NCBI RefSeq assembly: GCF_003369915.1
Contig: NW_022881625.1
Span: 434,001 to 498,000 of the forward strand
Direction: 5' to 3'
DNA: 64,000 bases
Source of the DNA: Drosophila miranda
Taxonomy: Eukaryota > Arthropoda > Insecta > Diptera > Drosophilidae
Shown: in pieces, positions 9,467 to 19,165 of the stretch
Layout of the letters: each line of letters starts with the position of its first letter
Numbering within the stretch: position 1 is the first letter of the stretch
Translations under genes and position numbers: made by a program
The notes under the pieces: model-generated
Told to the model about the DNA's origin: nothing
What the model saw: only the letters and a program-made list of their open reading frames with translations
Database searches by the model: none

Positions 9467-9840
9467 CGAGGTAATTTTGATGCAAGTGCACGCCTACGTT
9501 GCGCACACTCGCCCGCCAGTTTTGCTACTGACGGAGTTTATTTCCAGCTTTTTCTTATTACCTAGGACATGGCAACTTACATTTAAGCTTAACTTACAAC
9601 AATAATGCAATTTTAAAATTTGGGGCTGTTAACATTAACATTACATTGACATTAGCATTACATTAACATTAACATTATAGCATGAAACTAATGGTCTGGC
9701 AGCCCTTATGTGTCAATCACAGGATTAACGTACATAAATCAGCAAGTGGTCACAAACAGATAAGTATTGACAATATTTGAACAATTATTTACATTTTAAC
9801 CTAATTTAATTATATTTTATTTCTATTTGCAGGTACTGGA
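9467..9840 (-). other. 3' untranslated region of the RT element
   Basis: A/T-rich sequence between the ORF2 stop at 9841 and the A-tail, with a CATTAA/ACATTA tandem repeat at 9629-9680. On the opposite strand a strong acceptor, TTTATTTCTATTTGCAG, ends at 9833. No coding region. Confidence 0.5.
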
Positions 9841-12354
9841 TCATCGTCGTCGTCTGGAGCAGTGTGTTTGGCACGGTGCGCAACCGTACGGCGCTGGATG
9901 AGCGCGTGTGTAAGGTGCGGCAGGAGACGTGGACAATGCACAGCGCCGTGCAGAGTGGATGGAGCGATCGCCGTGGTCCTCCAGGTGGCCCGGGATTCGG
10001 CCAAATTTGTGTGGCGATGGTTGCCAGCAGCCATGAAGTGCAGGAAAACCACCCCTGCGTGGATTCGGATGCGCCATGTGTGCAGCGCAAGCGTGTCCAA
10101 ATTTGCATTCATGGCCAACCAGCAGCCGTGATGACTCTCGTCCGCGGAGCCCTTCTGGAGGCCGGATGCCGTGGTGACGCCCATGAGGAAGGATCAGAGG
10201 AGCAACTAGGGGTGTCGCCCGGTGTCGCAAGAGTGTTTGTACACGCTTCAGGTGAATTTTGTGCCGTTTTAAATTGCTCTGTGGAGGGGATAATTTTGCA
10301 AATTTTAATGTCATTTTTACATTTACCAGGTACAACGACAATGTCCACCACAGGAATATTGGACTTGCTGCGGCCGGATTGCGGCGTCCCAATAATCGGC
10401 GACTTGCTGCACCAAAGTGCGGAGTGACTGTGGCGATGTGTGCAATGTGCCGGCCGGCATCATCGTCGTTGTTGTGGTCGTCGTCATCTGAGATGGATTG
10501 GACATCGATGATGATTTGGACGTCGTCGTCGTCGTCATCGGTAATGATTTGGACGTCGTCGTCGTCGTCGTCGTCGTCGACCACCCGTTCAAGGCGCCGT
10601 CGGACTTGCTCCAGTCCGTGGTCCAGAAGTGCCTCTTGCGGATTGCGTCGATGGCTGTCGTCCAGGGTGCGTGAGCTGCTGCTTGCAGCCCGTGTCTGGC
10701 AACGATAATGTGACGTCTGCAGGTTGCTGCTCGCCAGAATTTGCTGTGTCTGCTGCTGGGTCCGCTGCTGTGTCTGCTGCTGGGTCCGCTGCTGCGTCTG
10801 CTGCTGCATCTGTTGCTGAGTCTGCTGCTGCGTCTGTTGCTGAGTCTGCTGCTGGGTATGCTGCTGCGTCACTGGATCGGGATCCCCCTCGTAATCTGGC
10901 AGGATTATCCTTTGGACAGATAGTGGCTGGCCAAAAATAAGAGCCACTATTCTTTCTCGGGGAGTTTGGCCGCTGAGGTATCGTTTCCTGAAGCAATTTA
11001 TCATCGAACCGTTGAACCTTTCGGGGTTCGGATTGATGATATTTTGTTGTTGGATTCTTCTTAATTGCCTGGCGTCTGATTCCTCCTGTCTCTTTCTTTT
11101 CAGCTCCTCCTCTTCGAGACGGACCAGCGCTGGAAGCGATTCCTCGGAGATGGCCGGATCTGGATGTTGTTGTTGATGGCTGCTCCGATCCTGATTTTGA
11201 GGCTGCAGCGGGCGGAAGTGTTGGAGCAGCTGTTGCAGATATCGTGGCCTCTGCAATCGCTGTGGCTCATACGGCTGCAGTAATAGTTTCCGAGCCTCCG
11301 GATTGACATGGCAAGCCAAGGAGTTGGCGAAGCGCCCACTTGCCGCATGGAACACTTCGTCAATTGTGTCTAGATTGTGAGTCTGCCTTATGGTATTGTT
11401 CCTGGTGAACCTTGTCGCCTTCATTGCCCGTCTAATGATTTTATTTTGTAGGCTTTGCACCCGTCGCAGCTGGGAATCGGATGTAAGTGCGCCCCAAACC
11501 GGAAGACCATATTGCCAAATGGGCATGATGAGCTGCTTGATGACGATAGCCTTGATTTCGTTAGGCAGCCGGCTTTTTGGGCCAGCAAGCCACTCCAGTT
11601 TGGCCGCTCTTGATCGGAGTTTTGTGCAGAGCGTCGTGATGTGTGAGCTTAGGGTGAGTTTTTTGTCCATTTTTATGCCCAGATATGTGTGTGATTTGTC
11701 AAGTGGCACAGCCTGTCCATTTATAGTCGGCGTTTGCCTTAAGTCCGTTGATCTAATTGTCCTCAGTGTGAATATTACATGTCCGGTTTTTTTTGCATTT
11801 ATGTTAATGCACCACTTCTTGGCCCATATAGAGAAGTGTTGTAGGTACCGCTGGTTATTTTTGACTGCCACAATTGGGATTGCAGATGCGCTCATTATCA
11901 CCGTGTCGTCGGCATACGTGGACAGCAGCATTGATTCCCGTTCTGGATGGAAGCCAGTGCTGTCAGGGATGAGGTGAGGCATGGGTATGTCCGAGGCATA
12001 GATCGTGTATAGTATTGGCCCAAGTACACTACCCTGCGGGACTCCAGCTGATATTTTTCCGATTCTTGACAGATCATCGTCTCCGCAGCTCACGCAAAAA
12101 GTGCGTTCAGCCAGGTAGCTCTCCAGAATGCAGTACAAATTTAAAGGCAGCAGCCTCTTCAACTTGTACAGCAGCCCTTCATGCCATACTCGGTCAAAAG
12201 CTTCGGATATGTCCAGAAAAATTGCCGAGCAAACTTGTTTTTTCTCATACGCCTTGAGGATATATTGTGTGACTCGAGCCAGCTGCTGCTCAGTGCCATG
12301 CTCCCGCCGAAATCCAAATTGGTAATTGGGTACGGCCTTGGCAAAATTCTCCAC
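9841..12354 (-). pseudogene. Jockey-clade ORF2, RT palm to C-terminus
   Basis: 837-codon open frame, the catalytic part of a non-LTR reverse transcriptase. Residues 11-25 are NYQFGFRREHGTEQQ. Motif A is AIFLDISEAFDRVW (44-57), motif B GVPQGSVLGP (104-113), and motif C YADD (147-150) with both catalytic aspartates. WAKKWCININAKKT and YLGIKMDKKL follow, then the PIWQYGLPVWG thumb. After about residue 340 a long extension follows: H/Q-rich, then TQQQ repeats, then two aspartate runs. A long C-terminal extension past the RT is reminiscent of TART, but the family is inferred. The upstream finger motifs are missing (see the next entry), so it is unlikely to be active. Confidence 0.75.
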
Positions 12355-13307
12355 CTGAAAATGGAGTTATAAATTAATATTAAATATAATAGCGCTTTTT
12401 TTGGCAAATTTTTAATCAGTTTGTTATTGATTTTGTCGCCCCCAGGTGATTTGGACAGCTCCAATGCATCAACAATCTGCATCAGCTCAGGCAGTGTGAC
12501 TGGTCTGAAGGGAATCCTGATTTCCTGGTCTGGTTGTAGCTGCTTCTGCCGTTTTGACTGCTCACGCTCTCTGTTGATTGCGGTCCGCTCTTCATCTGAA
12601 TTGGATAGTATCGGGCTGAATCTCTCCTCCAGGTGAGTAGCAAAGGCATCGGCTGTCTCGGCTGTTGACTTTGTCCACGAGACACTTGCCTTGCCTCCAG
12701 TCATAGTTGGCAGCCTCAGTGGCCAGTTTGGCTCCGGCTGTCTTTTGATTGTGCTGGTCAGTTTCCAAAGTTTCTGCATTTGATAGCGGTCTTTGTTGTC
12801 AATCCCTGTGAACAGTTTGTTGATATTTTTGTTTTTCAGGATTGTGAGCCCCTTATTAAGACGATTTTGCGCCGCCCTGTAGTTTCGTCTGGCTTCGATG
12901 GTGCGAGTCGCCAGCCAGATCCTCTTGCACTGCTGTTTGTTGGAAAGCAGCTCGCTAGTAGCCACGTCCAGCTTAAGGTGATGGTGCCGGTGATGTTGCT
13001 GTGACCGCTGCTGATGTTGATGCTGTCGCTGCTGTGGCCATCTTCGATGTGAGTTTGGATGCTGCTGTTGATGTTGTGTTGTTGCTGCTGCTGCTGCTAC
13101 CCGTATATTGTCCAAAAACAAGTCAACGACGTCATCAATGTCCTGCGCTATTCTAATCTCGGTGTTGAGATTGATCAACCGTTCCAGCGACTTTTGAAAC
13201 AGGCTGATATTGGCACGTGCTGGGAGCAGATGTTTCCTGGCTGTGGGCGTAGGATGTCTACGTCCACCGCTGCCGATCGTCAACTCCACCCTGAGTTTTG
13301 GCCTCAT
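12355..13307 (-). pseudogene. Jockey-clade ORF2, region before the RT, deletion at the junction
   Basis: Frame starting MRPKLRVELTIGSGGRRHP, with a Q/H-rich stretch, then KRIWLATRTIEARRNYRAAQ, LWKLTSTIKRQ and LSKSPGGDKINNKLIKNLPK, the usual linker and RT-0/1 segment. The protein reads YNSIFR and then meets the downstream ENFAKAVPNYQFGF with a frame change; in active relatives about 40 residues (W-K to SYRPISL and L-SK-FE) lie between. The missing segment is RT finger motifs 1 and 2. No endonuclease domain is present upstream, so the element is also 5'-incomplete. 12,900 is where the inverted duplication begins. Confidence 0.7.
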
Positions 13308-13585
13308 CTGGCCGGCGATCTCTCATCTGGCTGCGGGCCTAGTCGAGGTTACAAGTGTTTCGTTGCTACAGATTATATGTTTGTAAATTAATGTGCCATC
13401 AAATGTACTAGTGTGTGTTTGAGTGTCGTTTAAAGTTGAATTGTAAAACAAACACAAAAATGTACATAAATTAAATTAAGACATATACTGCCCACAAATA
13501 TTAATAAAGCAACGCGCTTGGTTGCTGGCGGCTCACACCCCAGCCTCTCAGCCCCTCCCCTGTGGAGCACTGAGAGCCCTCAACC
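13308..13585 (-). other. Upstream block of the RT element
   Basis: Minus-strand sequence directly upstream of the RT frame, matching plus-strand 6350-6610 at high identity over about 260 bp. It is A/T-rich with a GC-rich start. It ends at about 13,585 where host-like sequence begins. I see no protein in it. Confidence 0.5.
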
Positions 13586-14476
13586 CAAAGAGGCTCGTTG
13601 CTCGTTGCTCGTTTGAGAAGTCGAAAGGTTTACCCAGGAGACGAAAAAGCCGGAAAAAGATACGAGAAATGCCTGCAAAGGAAAAAACTTGAAGGCAAAG
13701 CTAAAGGTAAAGGAAGTACTCGGTTCTGCGGCCATCGGACAGTCGTAACTCATTTCTCATTTCGTCTCATTTCAGCCGGGAGTATACTGGGGGATACAGG
13801 ATCTGTGGCAACCGCGACTATGGTTCGGCGCCAAATGCCGCCGCGCGCCTGCAAGAGCAAGAGCCAGAGCGCCGCCAGGCCCAGTCTTAGTCCCAGCCGC
13901 CTGGCCAAGAAGCCCAGCCTGACGCCGACCACCGGTTCTCAGGCGCCATCGCAGACCATCGCAAAGTCGAGGCCCACCGGTCTCGAGACGATTTTTGAAC
14001 GGCACGGCAATGAGGACGACGGGCCCACCAGCAGCCATGCCGTGGCATTCGGCGAGTGCCAGCGCCGCGTCCTCGCCCTGGGTACGGGCGAAAAAAAAAG
14101 AACCCTGTCGCAGAAGAGCTGCCTGAAGGTGCGCAACACCTTGGGCGAAAGCAGCACCCGGCACATGATGACACTGCGGGCGTCCCGCACTACTTTGGAC
14201 AGCGTAATGCTCGGGGCTCGGACGATGAAGGCGAGTCGGTCGGAGTCGCTCCGCAGTCGCTCCCGTAGCTGCTCCCGAAGTCGTTCCCGCTGGAGGAAAT
14301 GCCGGTACAAATCAGCCGGCACCATTCGTGCTGCGCACCAGCAGGAGGCTCAAGAGTCTGCCTCCGTTTTAGATTGTTGCACCTTCCACCCTCCAAATGA
14401 AAGAAAAAGAATAAAGAAAAGAAAAGCAAAGAAAAGAAAAACCCTCTACAGAATGTCTCTTTTGCTCTCATTGTAA
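13586..14476 (+). pseudogene. Host-like spliced gene fragment, left-arm copy (frameshifted)
   Basis: Sequence unlike the transposons. An intron is visible: donor AAAG|GTAAAG near 13,706 and acceptor TCTCATTTCAG ending near 13,774. The second exon in the right arm is open for about 190 codons; here an extra G near 13,792 and other indels move it between frames. Readable segments include ACKSKSQSAARP, GSQAPSQTIAKSRPTGLETI and a basic C-terminus. It ends near an AATAAA-like signal (AAAGAATAAAGAAAAG). I do not recognise the gene. Its neighbours on both sides are retroelements, so it is a captured genomic piece. Confidence 0.45.
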
Positions 14477-15060
14477 ATTGAAGCGCCTCTTTCGGCGGAA
14501 CCTACCCCAAGAGCGGAAAGCGGAGATCAATTAGAATTGTGAACCCCAAAGCGAGCGATTGATACGATACTCTCACGAGTACTCATGCCCAAGCCCGAGT
14601 ACTCTGTCCAGCATCCACATCGGGGAATCAACATAAATGGGTGGCTCCGCGGACGGTGTTCCAGCAGTCGCGCTTGGGCGGTCCGAGTGAGCAGTAACGG
14701 ATCTTCTGCAGAAATCAGTGCATAGATACAGTATCTGAAGGATCAAAGTGTTGAAAATCAATTAAAAGGTGATCATCCATCCCACGACAAGGAGAGGGGC
14801 AGGGGGCGAATGGCGCCACACAGATTTCTGTACGGGCCTCTGAAAGGGCATCGAATCGAATCGCTCCAAATTGGCGTTGGAATGTCCAATAATAAACGGT
14901 AGATTCTATTACTCGTTAACCCCGCGGGTCAATGAGAGAGAACTATGGCAAAAGATACAAAGTAGCTGCTGTACCCTTGCCACAGCCACAGATACAGATA
15001 CATGCCTCTGAGAGTGTGGCAGTAATTGAATTAACCTTTGCGTGCCGTCTGTCTCTGTCC
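14477..15060. other. Host-like non-coding sequence with a small terminal-exon candidate
   Basis: Single-copy-looking DNA duplicated only in the right arm. On the minus strand 14,761 to 14,573 is an open stretch ending PPIYVDSPMWMLDRVLGLGH and EYS, preceded by a TTTCTGCAG acceptor. In the right arm the corresponding sequence (60,227-60,412, plus) ends with the same residues. The conserved end suggests a last exon of an unidentified gene. The rest shows no transposon similarity. The junction to U1 is near 15,060. Confidence 0.35.
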
Positions 15061-15482
15061 ATGTCCATTAACATCAATTTTCTGCCAAAGGGGCGGAAAA
15101 GGAGGCCTTTTTTTGAACCGATGACGAACGTGGCCGAGGAGGCCAGGCCAACTCTGCTGACAACGCATCCTGGTGGCCGGACCAGCAGCCACTTGGATGC
15201 GGCCAATCAACAATTAAAATCGACAACGCATCCTGGTGGCCGGACCAGCAGCCACTTGGATGCGGCCAATTACATGATTCGTTGGCATCACACACCGATG
15301 TCAATGCCACTCCATCCCACGATCGCATCTCGGGTGGCCGGACCAGTGCCACTCGATTGGATGCGCCATCTCCACCAGACAGATGCAGCGTGGGCGGCCG
15401 GACCAGAGCCGCTTGCCATCAACACCATCATTGCCCACGATGCACGCCAATACACACATCCAGCCAATAAACAACACACAGG

Positions 15483-15568
15483 GGGACAACAGAGCCGGCC
15501 GGTATACAGCGTAATGTTCGCATTGCGTTTGTTATGCCGGCCGGTGCTCCGTTGTTGTTTGTCCTCCT
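15483..15568 (+). promoter_or_regulatory. CCGGCCGG stem-loop, F2 version
   Basis: GGACAACAGAGC and GCCGGCCGGTATA pair with TATGCCGGCCGG and GCTCCGTTGTTG, the stem continuing to TTTGTCC with small bulges. The loop is CAGCGTAATG to GCGTTTG. The same hairpin is kept in all complete F2 units; it is shared with F1 at 7674-7732. Confidence 0.55.
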
Positions 15569-15874
15569 GTTAGAAATAAAATAAATATAATTAATATGTT
15601 TATATGTTGTAAATGTATGTCAATTATCGTTTATTTTACCTCGTCTGCATCAATGTATTTGTTGTAGATGTCAATCCTGTTGTTTCTGTAGTTTTCTGTT
15701 GGTCGTCGATAGTTTGTCCATAGTTTTAGTACTTGCCTGTGATATTAGGAATAAGTTTTTGTAAATTAATGTAGTTTTCTGTAGATAATTGTATATTTTT
15801 CGTAGTTTTCTAATTAGTTTTACCTTCTTACTCTTCTTCCCAATCTATCTGCCATTCCATAATTCCCCTTGACA

Positions 15875-15983
15875 CGTGGTATTACCAAAAATACCACGCA
15901 AATACCAGACTATGACCGATAACACACCAGAAAGCCATTTCAAATTTAAAATGCATTTATCAATGCCCAGTGTGTTATCGGTC
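15875..15983 (+). promoter_or_regulatory. Two adjacent stem-loops in the F2 leader
   Basis: First, CGTGGTATT pairs perfectly with AATACCACG across a 6-nt loop (15,875-15,898). Second, GACCGATAACACAC (15,914-15,927) pairs perfectly with GTGTGTTATCGGTC (15,970-15,983), a 14-bp stem with a 42-nt A/T-rich loop. Both are repeated in the F2 units with complete leaders in both arms; a few copies have single changes. Confidence 0.6.
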
Positions 15984-16176
15984 GCAAATTCGGCAATTTA
16001 TGCCCAGCCAATTTCTCCCCACCCCTACCCACTTCAAATGCCACTAAATGCCAAATGCGGTTGAGCAGGAGCAAAATTAACACTGCCAACCTCCGCCACT
16101 CTGCCAAACGCCCCAATAAAGCCATTTCAACCGCCCATATGATGCTATGCGGTCGACTCTTCGGAGCGTCACGCGC

Positions 16177-16194
16177 CCGGATCGAAAGATCCGG
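16177..16194 (+). promoter_or_regulatory. GNRA tetraloop hairpin in the F2 leader
   Basis: CCGGATC, loop GAAA, GATCCGG: a 7-bp perfect stem closed by a GNRA tetraloop. In the U3-type unit of the right arm (about 48,270) the loop is GTAA, which is also GNRA, while the stem is unchanged. It is followed by CCGGGCGGTTATACGGGAGC. Confidence 0.6.
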
Positions 16195-16895
16195 AAGTTT
16201 ACAGTATCCGGGCGGTTATACGGGAGCAGGCATCCCCCCCCCCCATCCTATCCCATCCCCCAACAACAGAGCAGCCACTACACACAGCACAAACATAAGA
16301 CACTGGCCGCTAACCAACGACAACGACAACACACACAGCCACTAAAACAAACGGCTATTCCAATTCTCCATTGCCTACTTATCGGTGCTGCTGCCCTCGG
16401 ACCACTTTCATCTCACTCAATATTGGGGTGAGTGAAAGTGGAACCGGGGGTGAGAGCACCGGTAAATGACGATCGGCGATCGGGCCAGTCGAGTTGAGGG
16501 GAGAGTATGGGAGTTGGCGGACATGTGAGAGTACCACCATGAACCTCGTCCGCCACTCTCATCTCGTCCACCCGCTCGAGAGGTCGCGATCGTCGGACGT
16601 ACGTGCCATAACCGTTTCGTGTCGTTTTTTCGTGTCGCCGTTTTCCGTTGTCTTGCTGTTGTGCTTTGTTTTCTTTTTTGTGGTGTCTGTCGTGTGCCGT
16701 GCCGTGCCGTGCCGCCCTTCCTCCACCACACCCATTACTTACCTTGACAAACTTTTGCTCCCGTCCACATCACAAACCAAAAAGAGAATAAAAGGGCCAA
16801 TAAATTACATTTAACACAAACACACACAAGAGACTTTTCAATTAAAGAACAACAAACAGGCAGCAGATCGCCAACACACAAACCAACAGCCAGCC

Positions 16896-19165
16896 ATGAC
16901 CAGAGGAATGGCCAGACGAGGGACAACCAGACGACACAGCGACGGCGGCAGAGCGGCCCGCAGAGGCGCCCTAGCAGCAGCAGCAGCAGCCAACAACACC
17001 AACACAAACACCGCCAATAGCAGCAGCAGCAGCAGAGCCCTCGGCGCAGGCGCCAACACCAACGCCCCAGCCAATGCAGAGCGCCGACGCCACAGCCTTC
17101 CATCGAGTGAGTACCCAGCCATTGCCATGGCCGATATATCCACGGCCACAGCCACTCCCCCTCGAGACACATCACAAAAACCGCGCCAAACGCAAAGGGA
17201 AGGGCCGATGGGACGCCGCTCTCGCTGCCGCTTTTCCCGCCTCTCACGCTCTCGGACATACAAAACCGTTCAGGAGTAACGGGAGAGGGAGAAAACGGAG
17301 GAGAGCCGGCTAGCCGACGCGCAAGAGCGGAGCGCCAAAACGGCCAACGGGCCGCCACACACACACACACGACCGGATCGAACCCGTTGCGTGTCGAACT
17401 TGGTTCGAGTTCGAGCAGCGGGTCGATCCGAGCCATAGCCCAGTCAGCACCAATACTACGACAAACAGCAGCAACTACACAACCACAATCACAACCACAA
17501 TCACAGCCAATCCCACCAACACCAAAACGACGCCGCGCCCTCATCGACAGTGGGAGAGAAGATGAGGATGAGAGTGAGAGGAAGCAGGCCAGACGACGGG
17601 GCCGCCATCACCAGCAGCGGCAGCAGCGGCCGCCAATTAGGAAGCCGAAGAAGAAAAGGCAGACAATGGAGGAGCTGGAGGCTATTGTCCAGGAGCAGCT
17701 GAGGCAGCACGAGCTGAGGGAGCAACAGCAGAAGCAGCAGAAACGGACGGCACTTGCAGCCAACACCAACACAGTTGCCGATCCTGCCACTATGCCGCAA
17801 TCTGCACAGCCAACACATGCCCCTGCCCCTGCCCCTGCCCCTGCCACTACTATAATTGCCAATAGCCAGACCCACAGCCATCACCAACATCGACAACAGC
17901 CAATACATAGACAATCACCAGTCATTCACACAGACAATACCACAATTAACAATAGAGATAATAATGACGCCAATACAAATACAAATACACCCGCCAATAC
18001 AAACACCAACACCACCACCGCCATCACCATCACAAACACCCTTGCCACTACCACCGACGATGACATCCGGCACGGCGAATTCGGGCATCAGCCCAGCCAG
18101 GAACGTGGCTTGAGGATCCTCATCCGAGGACTCTCCCACTCCACGCCGCCGGATTGGATTCGCAGCAGCATGCTGAATGAGGGATTCACGGTTCGGTTTG
18201 TAAGGGTGATCATCGATCGATTTGATCGCAGCCGCCAATTCAACCTCTTCGAGGCTGATATCGCCCCCAAACCGGACCGTGGCCAATGCGGGGTGTTAAA
18301 GCTGCGACGCCTGGGTGGGAGGCCCGTCACGGTTGAGAGACTTGGAGTCTCCCGTGACCCTGCCCAGTGCCATCGGTGTCAGGTGTTTGGCCACACCCGC
18401 GCATATTGTAGACGCGCTGCAGTTTGCATGAAATGCGCGGGCGGGCACCTGACGACGGAGTGCAGCAAGCCAAGGGGCGGCAATCCCAAATGCGCCAACT
18501 GCCAGGGCCAGCACATCAGCTCATACAAAGGATGCCCATCCTACAAGGCAGCCAGGCAGAGGCTCGTGGCCCACAGGGTCGCCAGGGAGGAGGAGCGTCG
18601 CAGACAGCAGCCACAGCCAAGCCAACAGCGACACCAGCCAATACAACGTCGCCAGCAGCAGCCACATCCACAGCCACTCCATAATCCGCAGCAGCAACGC
18701 CAACACCAACCGGATCGGCAGCATCGGCAGCAGCATCGGTATGGCGACCAACATCCCCAGCCATCGACCAGGGGGCGCCAACACCAGAGGGTCCAGCCGA
18801 TGCAGCCGATCGCGAATGATGCTCCGACGCCACGCCAACACCAGCAGCAGCAGCGGCCAGACGCCCAGTGTGATGGCAGCTGCGCTCAAAACCTGCAATT
18901 GTACGTACAGCGTATAACAGAGTTGGAAAGGAGGATCGAACGGATGGCAGAGCAGCTCACCAGATTGGCTGCAGCAGCAGCAGCAGCGGTGCCAATAGCC
19001 GCCAATACAGCAGCAGCAGTGGCCATATCGGACGGTGAGCCGGATATGGACATGGACGACGACAGCCAATGGACCGATGAAGAGCCTTATGAGGACCTAG
19101 GGAGGTTTCTAAATGGAGAATCCAGTGGCGACTCCGAAAGCGACGGATTAAACGGCGTCTACTGA
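16896..19165 (+). CDS. F2 Gag, unit U1 (N- and C-parts in two frames)
   Basis: Gag of the second gag-only family. The N-part (16,896-17,279) is MTRGMARRGTTRRHSDGG and an Ala/Asn-rich stretch; it ends early because a C-run is one base short compared with U4. The C-part (17,387-19,165, 592 codons) has a coiled, charged QEQLRQHELREQQQKQQ segment, Q/T-rich sequence, a PRE_C2HC-type region (RGLRILIRGLSHS, FNLFEADIAPKPD, PVTVERLGVSRDPAQ), and three knuckles: CHRCQVFGHTRAYC, CMKCAGGHLTTEC and CANCQGQHISSYKGC. It ends with a coiled segment (LERRIERMAEQL) and an acidic tail. No RT follows. It would bind element RNA; nuclear telomere targeting is known for HeT-A Gag but only inferred here. Confidence 0.7.

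Larger units (their letters stand above)
15061..16895 (+). promoter_or_regulatory. F2 unit U1, 1.8-kb 5' region
   Basis: Non-coding leader of U1. In order: four GGCCGGACC motifs (15,178-15,405); the CCGGCCGG hairpin (15,483-15,568); an A/T-rich tract; stem-loops at 15,875-15,898, 15,914-15,983 and 16,177-16,194; CA-rich sequence; and a GCCGT repeat before the gag ATG. On the opposite strand it carries GT-AG introns like those listed for U3. Long cysteine/leucine-rich frames here are by-products of composition. U5 and the right-arm copies keep the same order. Confidence 0.6.

Noticed and set aside
17109..17271. A sense-strand intron in F2 gag (GTGAGTACC to TTCAG) that would restore the frame in U1
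   Set aside because: A retrotransposed RNA would lose such an intron, U5 lacks a matching acceptor, and U4 shows the uninterrupted frame explained by one extra C.
16735..17544. Long cysteine/leucine/tryptophan-rich frames antisense to F2 gag, repeated in every unit
   Set aside because: They are mirror images of CAG/GCC-rich gag codons, have no domain, and are crossed by the predicted antisense introns.
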